64,000 bases of DNA from the NCBI GenBank assembly GCA_934589705.1, contig CAKTOH010000001.1, positions 124,001 through 188,000 on the forward strand, given 5' to 3'. Shown here piece by piece: positions 1 to 7,114 of this stretch. The DNA is from an uncultured Oscillospiraceae bacterium. Its GTDB lineage: Bacteria > Bacillota > Clostridia > Oscillospirales > Oscillospiraceae. How positions within the stretch are numbered: the first letter of the stretch is position 1; each line of letters begins with the position of its first letter. The position numbers and the translations under genes were made by a program. The notes under the pieces were generated by a model. That model saw nothing but the letters and a program-made list of their open reading frames with translations. It ran no database searches and had not been told where the DNA came from.

Positions 1-542
1 CCCTTGAAGTTGGCGGTAGGCGGGGGCAGCTGCCGGGCGTTTCGCTCGGCAATCATGTCCAGCGCCCGAAGTAAATCCAGCACATCATGCTGATACCGGT
101 AGGTATTGTCCCGTTTCAGCGGCTCCGGCTCCTTGGTAAACAGGCACCGTCCGATCTCATTTCTCGGCTCCAGCACGGCCACGGCCTTCCGGATCTGCTC
201 CATGGCCTCCTTCCGGCGGCGCTCAATCAGGGACTGGCGCAGCAGGTCAAGTTCCGTCTCCGCCTCCGCCTGTTCGGCGGCGGACAGGAGCATCTTTGTC
301 TTGATCAGCATCAGGTGGGAGGCCATGGTGATGAACTCACTGGCCACCTCCATGTCAAGCCGCTTCATTTCCTCCAGATAGCTTAAGTACTGCTCCAGAA
401 TGGCGGTGATGGACACGTCCTGAATTTCGATTTTATTTTTACTCAGCAGCTCAAAAATTACGTCCAGAGGGCCCTCAAAATCCTCCATAATCTCGGATTT
501 CGTGTGGACAATGCCCTCCAGATGGTATTGCGGTTCATCCAT
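1..542 (-). CDS. scpA: Segregation and condensation protein A (ScpA), 5' part only
   Basis: ScpA is the kleisin subunit of the bacterial SMC-ScpAB condensin that organises and segregates chromosomes. The visible 180 residues start M-D-E-P-Q-Y-H-L and contain the family-typical stretch FEGPLDVIFELLSKNKI near residues 27-43. A helical region with DVSITAILEQYLSYLEEM follows, then ASEFITMASHLMLIKTKMLL, all characteristic of the ScpA N-terminal SMC-neck-binding domain. The start at 542 is the only upstream Met before the conserved block. The gene runs off the left edge, so the C-terminal winged helix cannot be seen. scpB would be expected further left, outside the window. Confidence 0.92.
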   Translation of the reverse strand, partial: MDEPQYHLEGIVHTKSEIMEDFEGPLDVIFELLSKNKIEIQDVSITAILEQYLSYLEEMKRLDMEVASEFITMASHLMLIKTKMLLSAAEQAEAETELDLLRQSLIERRRKEAMEQIRKAVAVLEPRNEIGRCLFTKEPEPLKRDNTYRYQHDVLDLLRALDMIAERNARQLPPPTANFK

Positions 543-647
543 ATTCCGTTCCTTTTCCACATTCCCGTTACGTTTTGCTAAATTATAGCATTCTTTTTAT
601 CCCAGCGCAAGCATTTCAAAAAAAATAGACCTTTCTCACAGAAAATA

Positions 648-676
648 TTGCATTTTTCGATTCCATGTGGTAAGAT
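648..676 (+). promoter_or_regulatory. Sigma-A-type promoter for the 100-aa membrane protein
   Basis: TTGCAT (648-653) and TAAGAT (671-676) are separated by 17 bases. They lie 34 bases upstream of the GTG start at 710, which has its own GGAGG site at 697-701. Confidence 0.6.
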
Positions 677-709
677 ATCTACACAAGATAAATCCTGGAG
701 GGATGAGAA

Positions 710-1012
710 GTGGCAAGACGCAGTCGTAATCGCTATCGTGAAATGGAAAGCATGATGACCAAAATCATCCTTGCTGACCTGCTGGTATTCATCGGCTATC
801 TGGTGTGCGCCGGTCTGAGCTGGAGCATTCTGAAGGTAGTCACCGCCATTATCGCCATTTTTGGCTCGCTTTTATGCGTGGGCTGGCTGTATCTCACCGG
901 CGAGGTAGGCCGCAGAAGAAGCCTGTGGATGGTCACGGCCTTTGTGTGCATCGTGATCTGTGTGGCGGTGTCCCTGTTGGTAGGCTACCCCTGCCCCAAG
1001 CCTACGGCTTGA
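710..1012 (+). CDS. Small membrane protein, function unknown
   Basis: A 100-residue protein with a basic N-terminus (MARRSRNRYREME) followed by three hydrophobic segments at about residues 19-37, 39-60 and 74-92, so probably an integral membrane protein with a positive inside N-terminus. The start is a GTG at 710 because GGAGG lies 8 bases upstream; the ATG at 703 is in another frame and stops at once. It has its own promoter and a strong terminator, so it is a single-gene unit. I do not recognise the family and assign no function. Confidence 0.7.
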   Translation: MARRSRNRYREMESMMTKIILADLLVFIGYLVCAGLSWSILKVVTAIIAIFGSLLCVGWLYLTGEVGRRRSLWMVTAFVCIVICVAVSLLVGYPCPKPTA

Positions 1013-1027
1013 TATTGGAATCATTTT

Positions 1028-1056
1028 CAGGCGGCAATCCTTGCCGCCTGTTTTTT
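1028..1056 (+). terminator. Intrinsic terminator
   Basis: CAGGCGGCAA / TTGCCGCCTG forms a perfect 10-bp stem with a 3-base loop followed by six T. It lies 16 bases after the stop of the 100-aa membrane protein. Confidence 0.9.
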
Positions 1057-1090
1057 ATATCGAAAAACCCACTGGTGCGGGAGCACCCGC

Positions 1091-1275
1091 GGCTCCCTTG
1101 TGTAAAGGGAGCTGTCACAGCCGTCTCACGGAAGGCTGTGACTGAGGGATTGTCCAAATATTCGATTCTGATCCCCTCAGTCTCGTGCTTGCGGGGGACG
1201 CACGAGACTGTATAAATTGTGGCATGATTGCCGCTGGCAATCATGCCAATTTTAATTCGCTGCGCGGAGTACCAC
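1091..1275. repeat. Palindromic intergenic repeat with four hairpins
   Basis: The stretch from 1057 to 1352 has no gene. It contains consecutive inverted repeats: GCTCCCTT/AAGGGAGC (1092-1112), GTCACAGCC/GGCTGTGAC (1114-1142), CAGTCTCGTGC/GCACGAGACTG (1178-1210) and TGGCATGATTGCC/GGCAATCATGCCA (1220-1248). The last hairpin is followed by AATTCGCTGCGCGGAG. That motif recurs in inverted orientation at about 38490-38505, next to another GGCAATTG palindrome, so this is a dispersed family, not a gene-specific structure. Confidence 0.7.
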
Positions 1276-1352
1276 TGGTTCCCAATGACACCCTAAATTT
1301 CGGTCAATTATCGCCCATACAACAAAAAATGTTGAAAAATCAGAATAATTAT

Positions 1353-1384
1353 GGGGCTGCTGCAAATCATTTTGCAGCAGCCCC
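1353..1384 (-). terminator. Intrinsic terminator of trpS and its downstream gene
   Basis: GGGGCTGCTGCAAA / TTTGCAGCAGCCCC is a perfect 14-bp stem with a 4-base loop. On the minus strand it is followed by an A/T-rich tail including a T5 run. It sits just past the stop of the 98-aa membrane protein. Confidence 0.75.
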
Positions 1385-1393
1385 ATTGTACAT

Positions 1394-1690
1394 TCATTCC
1401 TTCTTTTCCAGTTCTTCCTGCTGTGCCAGGCACTCCTTCAAGAGCTTCCTCTGCTTTCCCAGCTCCCGTGCCAGCGGCACCGCGCCGGATACCGCAATCA
1501 CCAGCACAAAAGCGCACAGCCCCAGCACCGCCGGGTTCGCCCCGGCTCGGATCACCGCCGCAAGCAGCAGTACCCCCACCAGCACCCGCATGACCATTGC
1601 CCGGGTTATCACCCGGATGGTTTTCCGGCACTGTTCCTCCCGGTCATAGGGATCCATCACCGGCTGGTCAAATAAGTCCGGCTTTTCCAT
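1394..1690 (-). CDS. Small membrane protein downstream of trpS, function unknown
   Basis: A 98-residue protein with a polar N-terminus, two hydrophobic segments at about residues 30-47 and 52-72, and a charged, Glu/Lys-rich C-terminal helix (LGKQRKLLKECLAQQEELEKKE) that could form a short coiled coil. Its ATG overlaps the trpS stop by one base (TGATG), so it is translationally coupled to trpS and shares its terminator. I do not recognise the family; a role in tRNA charging is not implied by position alone. Confidence 0.65.
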   Translation of the reverse strand: MEKPDLFDQPVMDPYDREEQCRKTIRVITRAMVMRVLVGVLLLAAVIRAGANPAVLGLCAFVLVIAVSGAVPLARELGKQRKLLKECLAQQEELEKKE

Positions 1691-2718
1691 CAGCGCGCCA
1701 CGAAGCCGACCTTTTTGTAAACCTTGCGCAGGGTCTTCTCCGCCACAAAGCCCGCCTTCTCGGCGCCCTCCTTGTAGACCTTTTCGAGGTATGCCTTATC
1801 CTTCATGATCCGGCTGGCCTCTTCCCGGATGGGACGAAGGGTCTCCACCACGGCCTCGCCTACGGCGGGCTTGAAAGCACCGTAGCCCTGCCCCGCAAAC
1901 TCCGTCTCGATCTCAGCGAAGGTCTTGCCGGTGACGGCAGAGTAAATGGTCATCAGGTTCGCAACGCCGGGCTTGTTCTCCTTATCGTAGCGGACGCAGT
2001 TTTCGGTGTCGGAATCGGTAATAGCCCGCTTGAACTGCCGCATAATGGTCTCCGGCGTGTCCATCAGCAGGACACGGCCGGTGTCCTCGTTTTCGGACTT
2101 GCTCATCTTTGCGGTGGGGTTGGTCAGGCTCATGATCCGGGCACCTACCTTGGGAACGAAGGGCTCCGGCATCTTGAATACGTCGCCGTAAACGCCGTTG
2201 AACCGGCGGGCAATGGTATGGCACAGCTCCACATGCTGCTTCTGATCCTCTCCCACAGGCACCAGATCCGGCTGGTACAGCAGGATATCCGCAGCCATCA
2301 GGCTGGGGTAGGAAAACAGGCCGCCGTTGATATTGTCCGCATTCTTGGCGGACTTATCCTTGAACTGGGTCATCCGGCTCAGCTCACCGAACATGGAGTA
2401 GCACTGCAAAACCCAGCCCAGCTCCGCGTGCTGGTGCACATGGCTCTGGATGAACAGCGTATTCTTCTCCGGATCCAGGCCGCAGGCGATATACTGAGCC
2501 AGCTGCTCCAAAGTCCGTCGCCGCAGATCCGCGGGATTCTGCCGGACGGTGATGGCGTGCAGATCTGCCATAAAGTAGAAGCAGTCGTATTCCTCCGCCC
2601 GCTCAGCCCAGTTTTTCACGGCACCCAGATAGCTGCCCAGGGTCAGATCACCGGAGGGCTTGATGCCGGAGAGCATCCGCTTTTTCGGCGCGGTTTGATC
2701 GGTAAGCACTTCACTCAT
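1690..2718 (-). CDS. trpS: Tryptophan--tRNA ligase
   Basis: Charges tRNA-Trp with tryptophan in the cytoplasm. It is a class I synthetase of about 342 residues, normal for bacterial TrpRS. The HIGH-equivalent region PSGDLTLGS lies near residues 20-28 and the KMSKS loop near 204-208. Between them are MADLHAIT, the GELSRMTQFKDK helix and AADILLYQPDLVPVGEDQKQH, all typical of TrpRS. I prefer the ATG at 2718, 12 bases after an AAGG-type site, over the in-frame GTG at 2727, which is too close to it. It is divergent from gltX and cotranscribed with a 98-aa membrane protein. No T-box is visible upstream. Confidence 0.97.
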   Translation of the reverse strand: MSEVLTDQTAPKKRMLSGIKPSGDLTLGSYLGAVKNWAERAEEYDCFYFMADLHAITVRQNPADLRRRTLEQLAQYIACGLDPEKNTLFIQSHVHQHAELGWVLQCYSMFGELSRMTQFKDKSAKNADNINGGLFSYPSLMAADILLYQPDLVPVGEDQKQHVELCHTIARRFNGVYGDVFKMPEPFVPKVGARIMSLTNPTAKMSKSENEDTGRVLLMDTPETIMRQFKRAITDSDTENCVRYDKENKPGVANLMTIYSAVTGKTFAEIETEFAGQGYGAFKPAVGEAVVETLRPIREEASRIMKDKAYLEKVYKEGAEKAGFVAEKTLRKVYKKVGFVAR

Positions 2719-2801
2719 AATGTTCACGTTCCTTCTTCAGAGTTTTTCCTCATTCTAGCACAGCATACCGGATTTCGCAAGTGAAAAAGCGTCTGCCGGA
2801 A

Positions 2802-2830
2802 TTGATTTTCCCGTCCCCATATGCTATAAT
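2802..2830 (+). promoter_or_regulatory. Sigma-A-type promoter for gltX
   Basis: TTGATT (2802-2807) and a consensus TATAAT (2825-2830) are 17 bases apart. The promoter lies inside the open frame upstream of the MDYQ start, which argues that translation begins at 2865 and not at the earlier ATG at 2781. Confidence 0.8.
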
Positions 2831-2864
2831 GCAGAAAATCATAAGAAAAAGAGGTACTGTTAGT

Positions 2865-4511
2865 ATGGATTATCAGGCACTTGCCGAGCTTCTGTTTCCG
2901 GAGGTAAGGGAAACCCCGGAGGCTCTGGAAGAAAAATATCCCCTTCGGAATCTGCCAGAGGGGGCGGTAGTCACCCGAATGGCCCCCTCCCCCACGGGCT
3001 TTGTTCACCTGGGCAACCTGGTGCAGGGACTGACCTCCGAGCGGATGGCCCATCAGAGCGGCGGCGTGCTGTTCCTGCGGGTGGAGGACACCGATGCCAA
3101 GCGGGAGGTTCCCGGGGCGGTGGAGGTGCTCATCGAGGCACTCAAGCACTACGGCATCCACTTTGACGAGGGCGCCACCATGGACGGTGACAACGGCATC
3201 TATGGCCCCTACCGTCAGCGCCAGCGGGCAGCCATCTATCATGTCTATGCCAAAAAGCTGGTGGCCCAGGGCATGGCCTATCCCTGCTTCTGCACCGAGG
3301 AAGAGCTGAATGCCATGCGGGAAAAGCAGGAGGCCGCCAAGGAAACCACCGGCTACTATGGCAGCTACGCCCTCTGGCGTGACCGGCCGATGGAGGACAT
3401 CCGGGCTCAGCTGGATGCGGGCAAGCCCTGGGTGCTTCGATTCCGCTCCACCGGCTCCATCGAAAATCAGTTCAAATTTGACGATCTGGTCAAGGGCAAG
3501 CTCACCGTCACCGAGAATAATATCGACCATGTTCTTCTCAAATCCGACGGCATTCCCACCTATCACTTTGCCCATGCGGTGGACGATCACCTGATGCGCA
3601 CCACCCACGTTGTCCGGGGCGACGAGTGGCTGGCCACCCTGCCCTTCCACATTCAGCTGTTCCAGGCTCTGGGCTTTAAGCTGCCGAAATATGTCCACAT
3701 CGGGCCTCTGATGAAGATGGACGGCACCTCCAAGCGCAAGCTCAGCAAGCGGAAGGATCCGGAGCTGGCTCTGACCTACTACCAGGCCGAGGGCTTCCCG
3801 GTGGAATCCGTGTATGAGTATATCATGACCCTGCTGAACTCCAACTTTGAGGACTGGCGCAGAGCCAACCCGGACGCTCCCGCAACGGACTTCAAGTTCA
3901 GTGCCAAGAAGCTGAATCCGGCCGGCTCCCTGTTCGACTACGCCAAGCTGACGGACGTTTCCAAAAACGTGATCTCCCGGATGGACGCCGGGAAGGTCTA
4001 TGAGGAGCTGACCCAGTGGGCGCAGGAATTCGACCCGGATTTTGCCGAAAAGCTCACTGCCCACCCGGACTATACCCAAAGAATTCTCGCCATCGGTCGG
4101 GGCGGCAAGAAGCCCCGGAAGGATCTGGCGGTGTGGAAGGACGCCAAGCCCTATATGGGCTTCTTCTACGATGAATATCTGGCAAAGCCGGAATTCGACG
4201 GAAAATTTGATAAGGCCGTCATCCGGGACGTGCTGAACCGGTTCCTGGAAAGCTACGACCCTGCCGACGATTCCGGCGTCTGGTTTGACAAGGTCAAGGC
4301 CATCACCACGGCCATCGGCTTCACCACCGACATGAAGGCCTACAAGGCAGACCCCGCCGCCTTCCCCGGCACGGTCACGGATGTTTCCACCTTCCTCCGT
4401 CTGGCGGTCACCGGTCAGACCAATTCCCCCGATCTGTATACCGTCATGCAGATTCTGGGCACCGACCGCACCAAAGCCCGCATCCACGCCGCCATGGATT
4501 CTCTGGATTAA
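2865..4511 (+). CDS. gltX: Glutamate--tRNA ligase
   Basis: Class I synthetase that charges tRNA-Glu (in organisms with GatCAB it often also mischarges tRNA-Gln). The protein is 548 residues. It has APSPTGFVHLGN, the HIGH region, at about residues 40-51, the FLRVEDTDAKRE block, the CFCTEEEL segment and a KRKLSKRKD KMSKS-type loop near residue 290. The start is the ATG at 2865 with AAAGAGG upstream; the frame extends to 2781 but that part overlaps the promoter. It is longer than the roughly 490 residues usual for B. subtilis GltX. Divergent from trpS, followed by a repeat-rich gap. Confidence 0.95.
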   Translation: MDYQALAELLFPEVRETPEALEEKYPLRNLPEGAVVTRMAPSPTGFVHLGNLVQGLTSERMAHQSGGVLFLRVEDTDAKREVPGAVEVLIEALKHYGIHFDEGATMDGDNGIYGPYRQRQRAAIYHVYAKKLVAQGMAYPCFCTEEELNAMREKQEAAKETTGYYGSYALWRDRPMEDIRAQLDAGKPWVLRFRSTGSIENQFKFDDLVKGKLTVTENNIDHVLLKSDGIPTYHFAHAVDDHLMRTTHVVRGDEWLATLPFHIQLFQALGFKLPKYVHIGPLMKMDGTSKRKLSKRKDPELALTYYQAEGFPVESVYEYIMTLLNSNFEDWRRANPDAPATDFKFSAKKLNPAGSLFDYAKLTDVSKNVISRMDAGKVYEELTQWAQEFDPDFAEKLTAHPDYTQRILAIGRGGKKPRKDLAVWKDAKPYMGFFYDEYLAKPEFDGKFDKAVIRDVLNRFLESYDPADDSGVWFDKVKAITTAIGFTTDMKAYKADPAAFPGTVTDVSTFLRLAVTGQTNSPDLYTVMQILGTDRTKARIHAAMDSLD

Positions 4512-4571
4512 AATATGTAAAAAGCTGCTCCTACAGAGCATTACTCGACAAAACGCACAAGTGACAAATCG

Positions 4572-4703
4572 GATGTCATTGCGAGGCAGTGCGCACACTG
4601 CCGTGGCAATCCGTTCTCCTGAAAAAACACCGGTGGTTCCGATATTTCAGGGAGGCGCGGATTGCCACACCAGTGCTGCGGCACTGGTTCGCAATGACAG
4701 CAT
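4572..4703. repeat. Dispersed TGTCATTGCGA palindromic repeat
   Basis: The gap 4512-4773 carries a two-armed element. The left arm (about 4576-4614) reads CATTGCGAGGCAGTGCGC and ends in TGGCAATCCG. The right arm (about 4660-4700) reads GATTGCCACACCAGTGC and ends in GGTTCGCAATGACA. The arms are inverted relative to each other. Related copies occur near 42164-42203, 53322-53362 and 53482-53617, with a degenerate one near 51350. No coding sequence is seen here. Confidence 0.8.
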
Positions 4704-4773
4704 TGTTTTCGGACTTTGCGTCTGTCGGGGTAATACTCTGAAAAAGCAGCTTTCTTTTTCTGTTGATACGCTG

Positions 4774-5145
4774 TCACGTCATCCGATTTCCGCCGGGCAG
4801 GCCGAAGCTCACCGCGATGGCATCGTCCACCTGAGCCATCTGCTGCTCGTCCAGATGCCCCATATGCTCCCGGAGCCGCCGTTTGTCGATGGTTCGGATC
4901 TGCTCCAGCAGAATGATGGAATCCTTGCTCAGGCCTACGCTGCCGCCTGCAATGTTGATGTGAGTGGGAAGCCTTGCCTTTCCCGTCTGACTGGTGATGG
5001 CAGCGGCAATGACGGTAGGAGAATGCCGATTGCCCGTATCATTCTGGACAATCAGAACCGGGCGAGTGCCTCCCTGTTCGCTGCCCACTACCGGAGAAAG
5101 ATCCGCATAGAAGATATCTCCCCGTTTCACAGATGACTCGGTCAT
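4774..5145 (-). CDS. MazF/PemK family endoribonuclease toxin (EndoA-like)
   Basis: Sequence-specific mRNA interferase of the MazF/PemK fold. From the ATG at 5145 the product is 123 residues. It contains KRGDIFYADLSPVVGSEQGG, the conserved N-terminal strand with the RGD-x-x-x-x-DL-x-P-x-x-GSEQGG signature, then RPVLIVQND and a central T-INIAGG-like stretch. GGAG lies 10 bases before this ATG; the same frame stays open to an ATG at 5247 with no good ribosome site. No antitoxin ORF (MazE/EndoAI) is adjacent. It follows the nnrD-lipoprotein pair; in related Clostridia alr often sits between them and is missing here. Toxicity without a nearby antitoxin is an open question. Confidence 0.9.
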   Translation of the reverse strand: MTESSVKRGDIFYADLSPVVGSEQGGTRPVLIVQNDTGNRHSPTVIAAAITSQTGKARLPTHINIAGGSVGLSKDSIILLEQIRTIDKRRLREHMGHLDEQQMAQVDDAIAVSFGLPGGNRMT

Positions 5146-5276
5146 AGTTTTCACGCTCCGTGCAAAATCTCCTGCGCTACCGGAAAGCTCCTTATGTAAC
5201 GCGGTAATCCTATTGTCCCACGCCACATCGGATTTTATACTTTCCATCCCAGTATATGCCGGTATTTTCCCGGATG

Positions 5277-5840
5277 CTACGAAATCACCACATTTTTGAG
5301 CGTCATCGACAGAATCCGCTTTCCCTGACAGAAAATCTCCGCCCGGGCAGGCAAATCGTTTTCGTCCAGGGTCACATCCAGGGTTAAGGCATCGTCTTCG
5401 TAGCTGTCGTTGACGTTCAGGACAAGCCGTCCGTCCTGCTCCCCCACCCCTGTGATGCTGCCGCCCCGCAGAGCGCTCACCAGCACCCAGGGGCCGCTGA
5501 CAGGAGACAGCCGCCCGTCTGCCAGAAGGTCAAAAGCCAAAGCCGTGCCGTCGTAGGTCAGATTCCCTCCCTGGGCGGAGATTTCCCCGGTAATGCCGGA
5601 AATGGTCTCCGGGGCAGTCACGGTGAAAGCCACATTTCCCTTGTCGTCTGCCTGGCAGTCCATGCCAAAATCGTAGACTTTTTCGCCAAAATCCGCGGAT
5701 ATTTCCGTCTGAAAGCCCCAGGATTCCGCCTTTAAGAGCTTCCCCCGCAAAGCCAGCGCCCGATTCATTTCCCCGCCGGAGGAGGAAGCACAGCCGGTCA
5801 GCACCAGAACCGCGCAAAAACATGTCAAAATTCGCCGCAA
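5277..5840 (-). CDS. Lipoprotein, LolA-like or outer-surface sensor type
   Basis: A predicted lipoprotein of 187 residues starting at TTG 5840 (MRRILTCFCAVLVLTGC), with AGGCGGG 6 bases upstream. The lipobox LTGC gives a lipid-modified Cys17. The rest is a beta-rich, exported domain with repeated Thr/Gly-rich strands and phrases such as TAPETISGITGEIS and LDVTLDENDLPARAEIF. These resemble LolA/DUF4367-type lipoproteins found next to nnrD in Clostridia. The longer open frame upstream overlaps nnrD and is an artefact. The gap to nnrD is 11 bases, so they are cotranscribed. The ligand is unknown. Confidence 0.75.
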   Translation of the reverse strand: MRRILTCFCAVLVLTGCASSSGGEMNRALALRGKLLKAESWGFQTEISADFGEKVYDFGMDCQADDKGNVAFTVTAPETISGITGEISAQGGNLTYDGTALAFDLLADGRLSPVSGPWVLVSALRGGSITGVGEQDGRLVLNVNDSYEDDALTLDVTLDENDLPARAEIFCQGKRILSMTLKNVVIS

Positions 5841-5851
5841 CGCAATCCCGC

Positions 5852-6700
5852 CTATTTCAGTAGTCGCGGAAGAGCCTTCAGCATGTCCGTTGGCAGCATG
5901 GCCCGCTGACCCAGCTCCTTGGCGCACAGATCCCCTGCCGCGCCATGGAGCCAGGCGGCGCAGGCCGCTGCCTCCAGAGGGGGCATTCCCTGCCCCAGCA
6001 GGCCGACAATCATTCCCGCCAGCAGATCGCCGCTGCCGCCCACAGCCATCCCGGCGTTTCCGGTACGATTCCGATAGCCGATTTTGCCGTCGGTCACGCA
6101 GGTCTGATGACCCTTCAGAAGCAGCACGCACCCATTTTCCCGGGCAAACTCCGCCGCTGAGGCCATCCGGTCCTCCCCAATCACGCCGCCCGCCCGGGCA
6201 AACTCTCCGTCGTGGGGCGTCAGAATGGTCTGTCCCCTTCTTCCACGCAGAATATCCATATGCCCGGAAAGCAGGGATATGCCATCGGCGTCCAGAACCA
6301 CCGGACACTCCGCATTTTCCAGCACCGCTTTTACCACCGCCCGGGTTCCTTCGGAAATTCCCAGACCGCAGCCAATCAACACGGCATCTATCCCCGGCAT
6401 TCTTTCCAGAATGGGCTTCACTGCCTGTTCACTGAGCCTTCCGTCTTCTTCCGGCAGCGGAAAGACTACCGGTTCCGTCAGCTTCACTGCCTCAATGGGG
6501 TAAATGGACTCCGGCACCCCGGCAAAGACCAGCCCCGCCCCGACTCGCAGTGCTCCCATGGCCGCAAGGTACGCCGCCCCGGTAAAGCCCCGACTGCCGC
6601 ACAGCACCAGCACCTTCCCGAAGCTCCCTTTGTGTCCCCAGGGGTTTCGCTCCGGCAAACGCGCCCGCACATCCCCGAAATTCAGCTGCCTGATTTCCAC
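5852..6700 (-). CDS. nnrD: ADP-dependent (S)-NAD(P)H-hydrate dehydratase
   Basis: Repairs hydrated NADH/NADPH back to the active cofactor using ADP. The ribokinase-like fold is shown by HKGSFGKVLVLCGSRGFTGA near the N-terminus, DAVLIGCGLG, VVLDADGISLLSG, LTPHDGEFAR and NRTGNAGMAVGGSGDLLAGMI, the last being the nucleotide-binding signature with the catalytic Asp. From the GTG at 6700 it is 282 residues, the usual size of the C-terminal (YjeF-C) domain alone; the epimerase half NnrE is not fused. The GTG has AAGGAAG 7 bases upstream; an ATG at 6736 is also in frame. First gene of the nnrD-lipoprotein-mazF unit. Confidence 0.93.
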   Translation of the reverse strand: MEIRQLNFGDVRARLPERNPWGHKGSFGKVLVLCGSRGFTGAAYLAAMGALRVGAGLVFAGVPESIYPIEAVKLTEPVVFPLPEEDGRLSEQAVKPILERMPGIDAVLIGCGLGISEGTRAVVKAVLENAECPVVLDADGISLLSGHMDILRGRRGQTILTPHDGEFARAGGVIGEDRMASAAEFARENGCVLLLKGHQTCVTDGKIGYRNRTGNAGMAVGGSGDLLAGMIVGLLGQGMPPLEAAACAAWLHGAAGDLCAKELGQRAMLPTDMLKALPRLLK

Positions 6701-6781
6701 CAAACCACTTCCTTTTTCTTTCCCTAACCATACCACAGGTTGCTTTTTTCGTCAAGAATCCGAAAAAATGGAAAATAGCAC

Positions 6782-6810
6782 TTGAAATATCCCCCGGATT
6801 GTGTTAGGAT
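6782..6810 (+). promoter_or_regulatory. Sigma-A-type promoter of the pheST T-box transcript
   Basis: TTGAAA (6782-6787) and TAGGAT (6805-6810) are separated by 17 bases, placing the transcript start near 6817, at the 5' end of the T-box leader. Confidence 0.7.
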
Positions 6811-6816
6811 GTCCAA

Positions 6817-7087
6817 AGAATCAACGGCTATGATCGGGCTGCCGGATATCGGTGCTGTCCATTTCAGCGAGAGCGGGAGGGTGTGAGCCGCTCGGACAGG
6901 ATATTCAGGCTTTCTCCCGGGAGCCGCTCTCTGAAATTCCCTTGGGAACGGTAGGAGCAGCCGCGTGACTGCGTTACGGGTCTTGGATGTGTCTGCATCC
7001 GAAAAGCGCGCCTGACGGCGAATTGCGGGTGGTACCGCGGAAGCTTTGCCTTTCGTCCCGATTTTGGGAGGAAAGGCTCATTTTTTT
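6817..7087 (+). ncRNA. T-box leader specific for tRNA-Phe
   Basis: The leader contains the invariant T-box TGGTACCGCGG at 7030-7040, whose TGGN bases pair with the acceptor end of uncharged tRNA. The specifier is read from CTGAAATTCC at 6931-6940: the codon TTC at 6937-6939 is Phe, matching the downstream pheST. The terminator stem combines GCCTTTCGTCCC (about 7048-7060) with GGGAGGAAAGGC (7066-7078) and is followed by seven T at 7081-7087. Uncharged tRNA-Phe should favour the antiterminator and turn on pheS-pheT. Confidence 0.93.
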
Positions 7088-7114
7088 GTAAAAACCCTTT
7101 TAGGAGGAAGCATT

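Noticed and set aside
2781..2864. N-terminal extension of gltX from the ATG at 2781
   Set aside because: A consensus promoter lies within it and the MDYQ start has a better ribosome site.
2724..4598. A 624-codon open frame antisense to gltX
   Set aside because: Same kind of shadow; low-complexity Gly/His/Leu composition and no family features.
4381..5136. 251-codon plus-strand frame across the end of gltX and the repeat
   Set aside because: It overlaps gltX and mazF in other frames and passes through the repeat; no ribosome site.
5841..6308. Long N-terminal extension of the lipoprotein frame
   Set aside because: It overlaps nnrD completely in another frame; the TTG at 5840 gives a proper lipoprotein signal.
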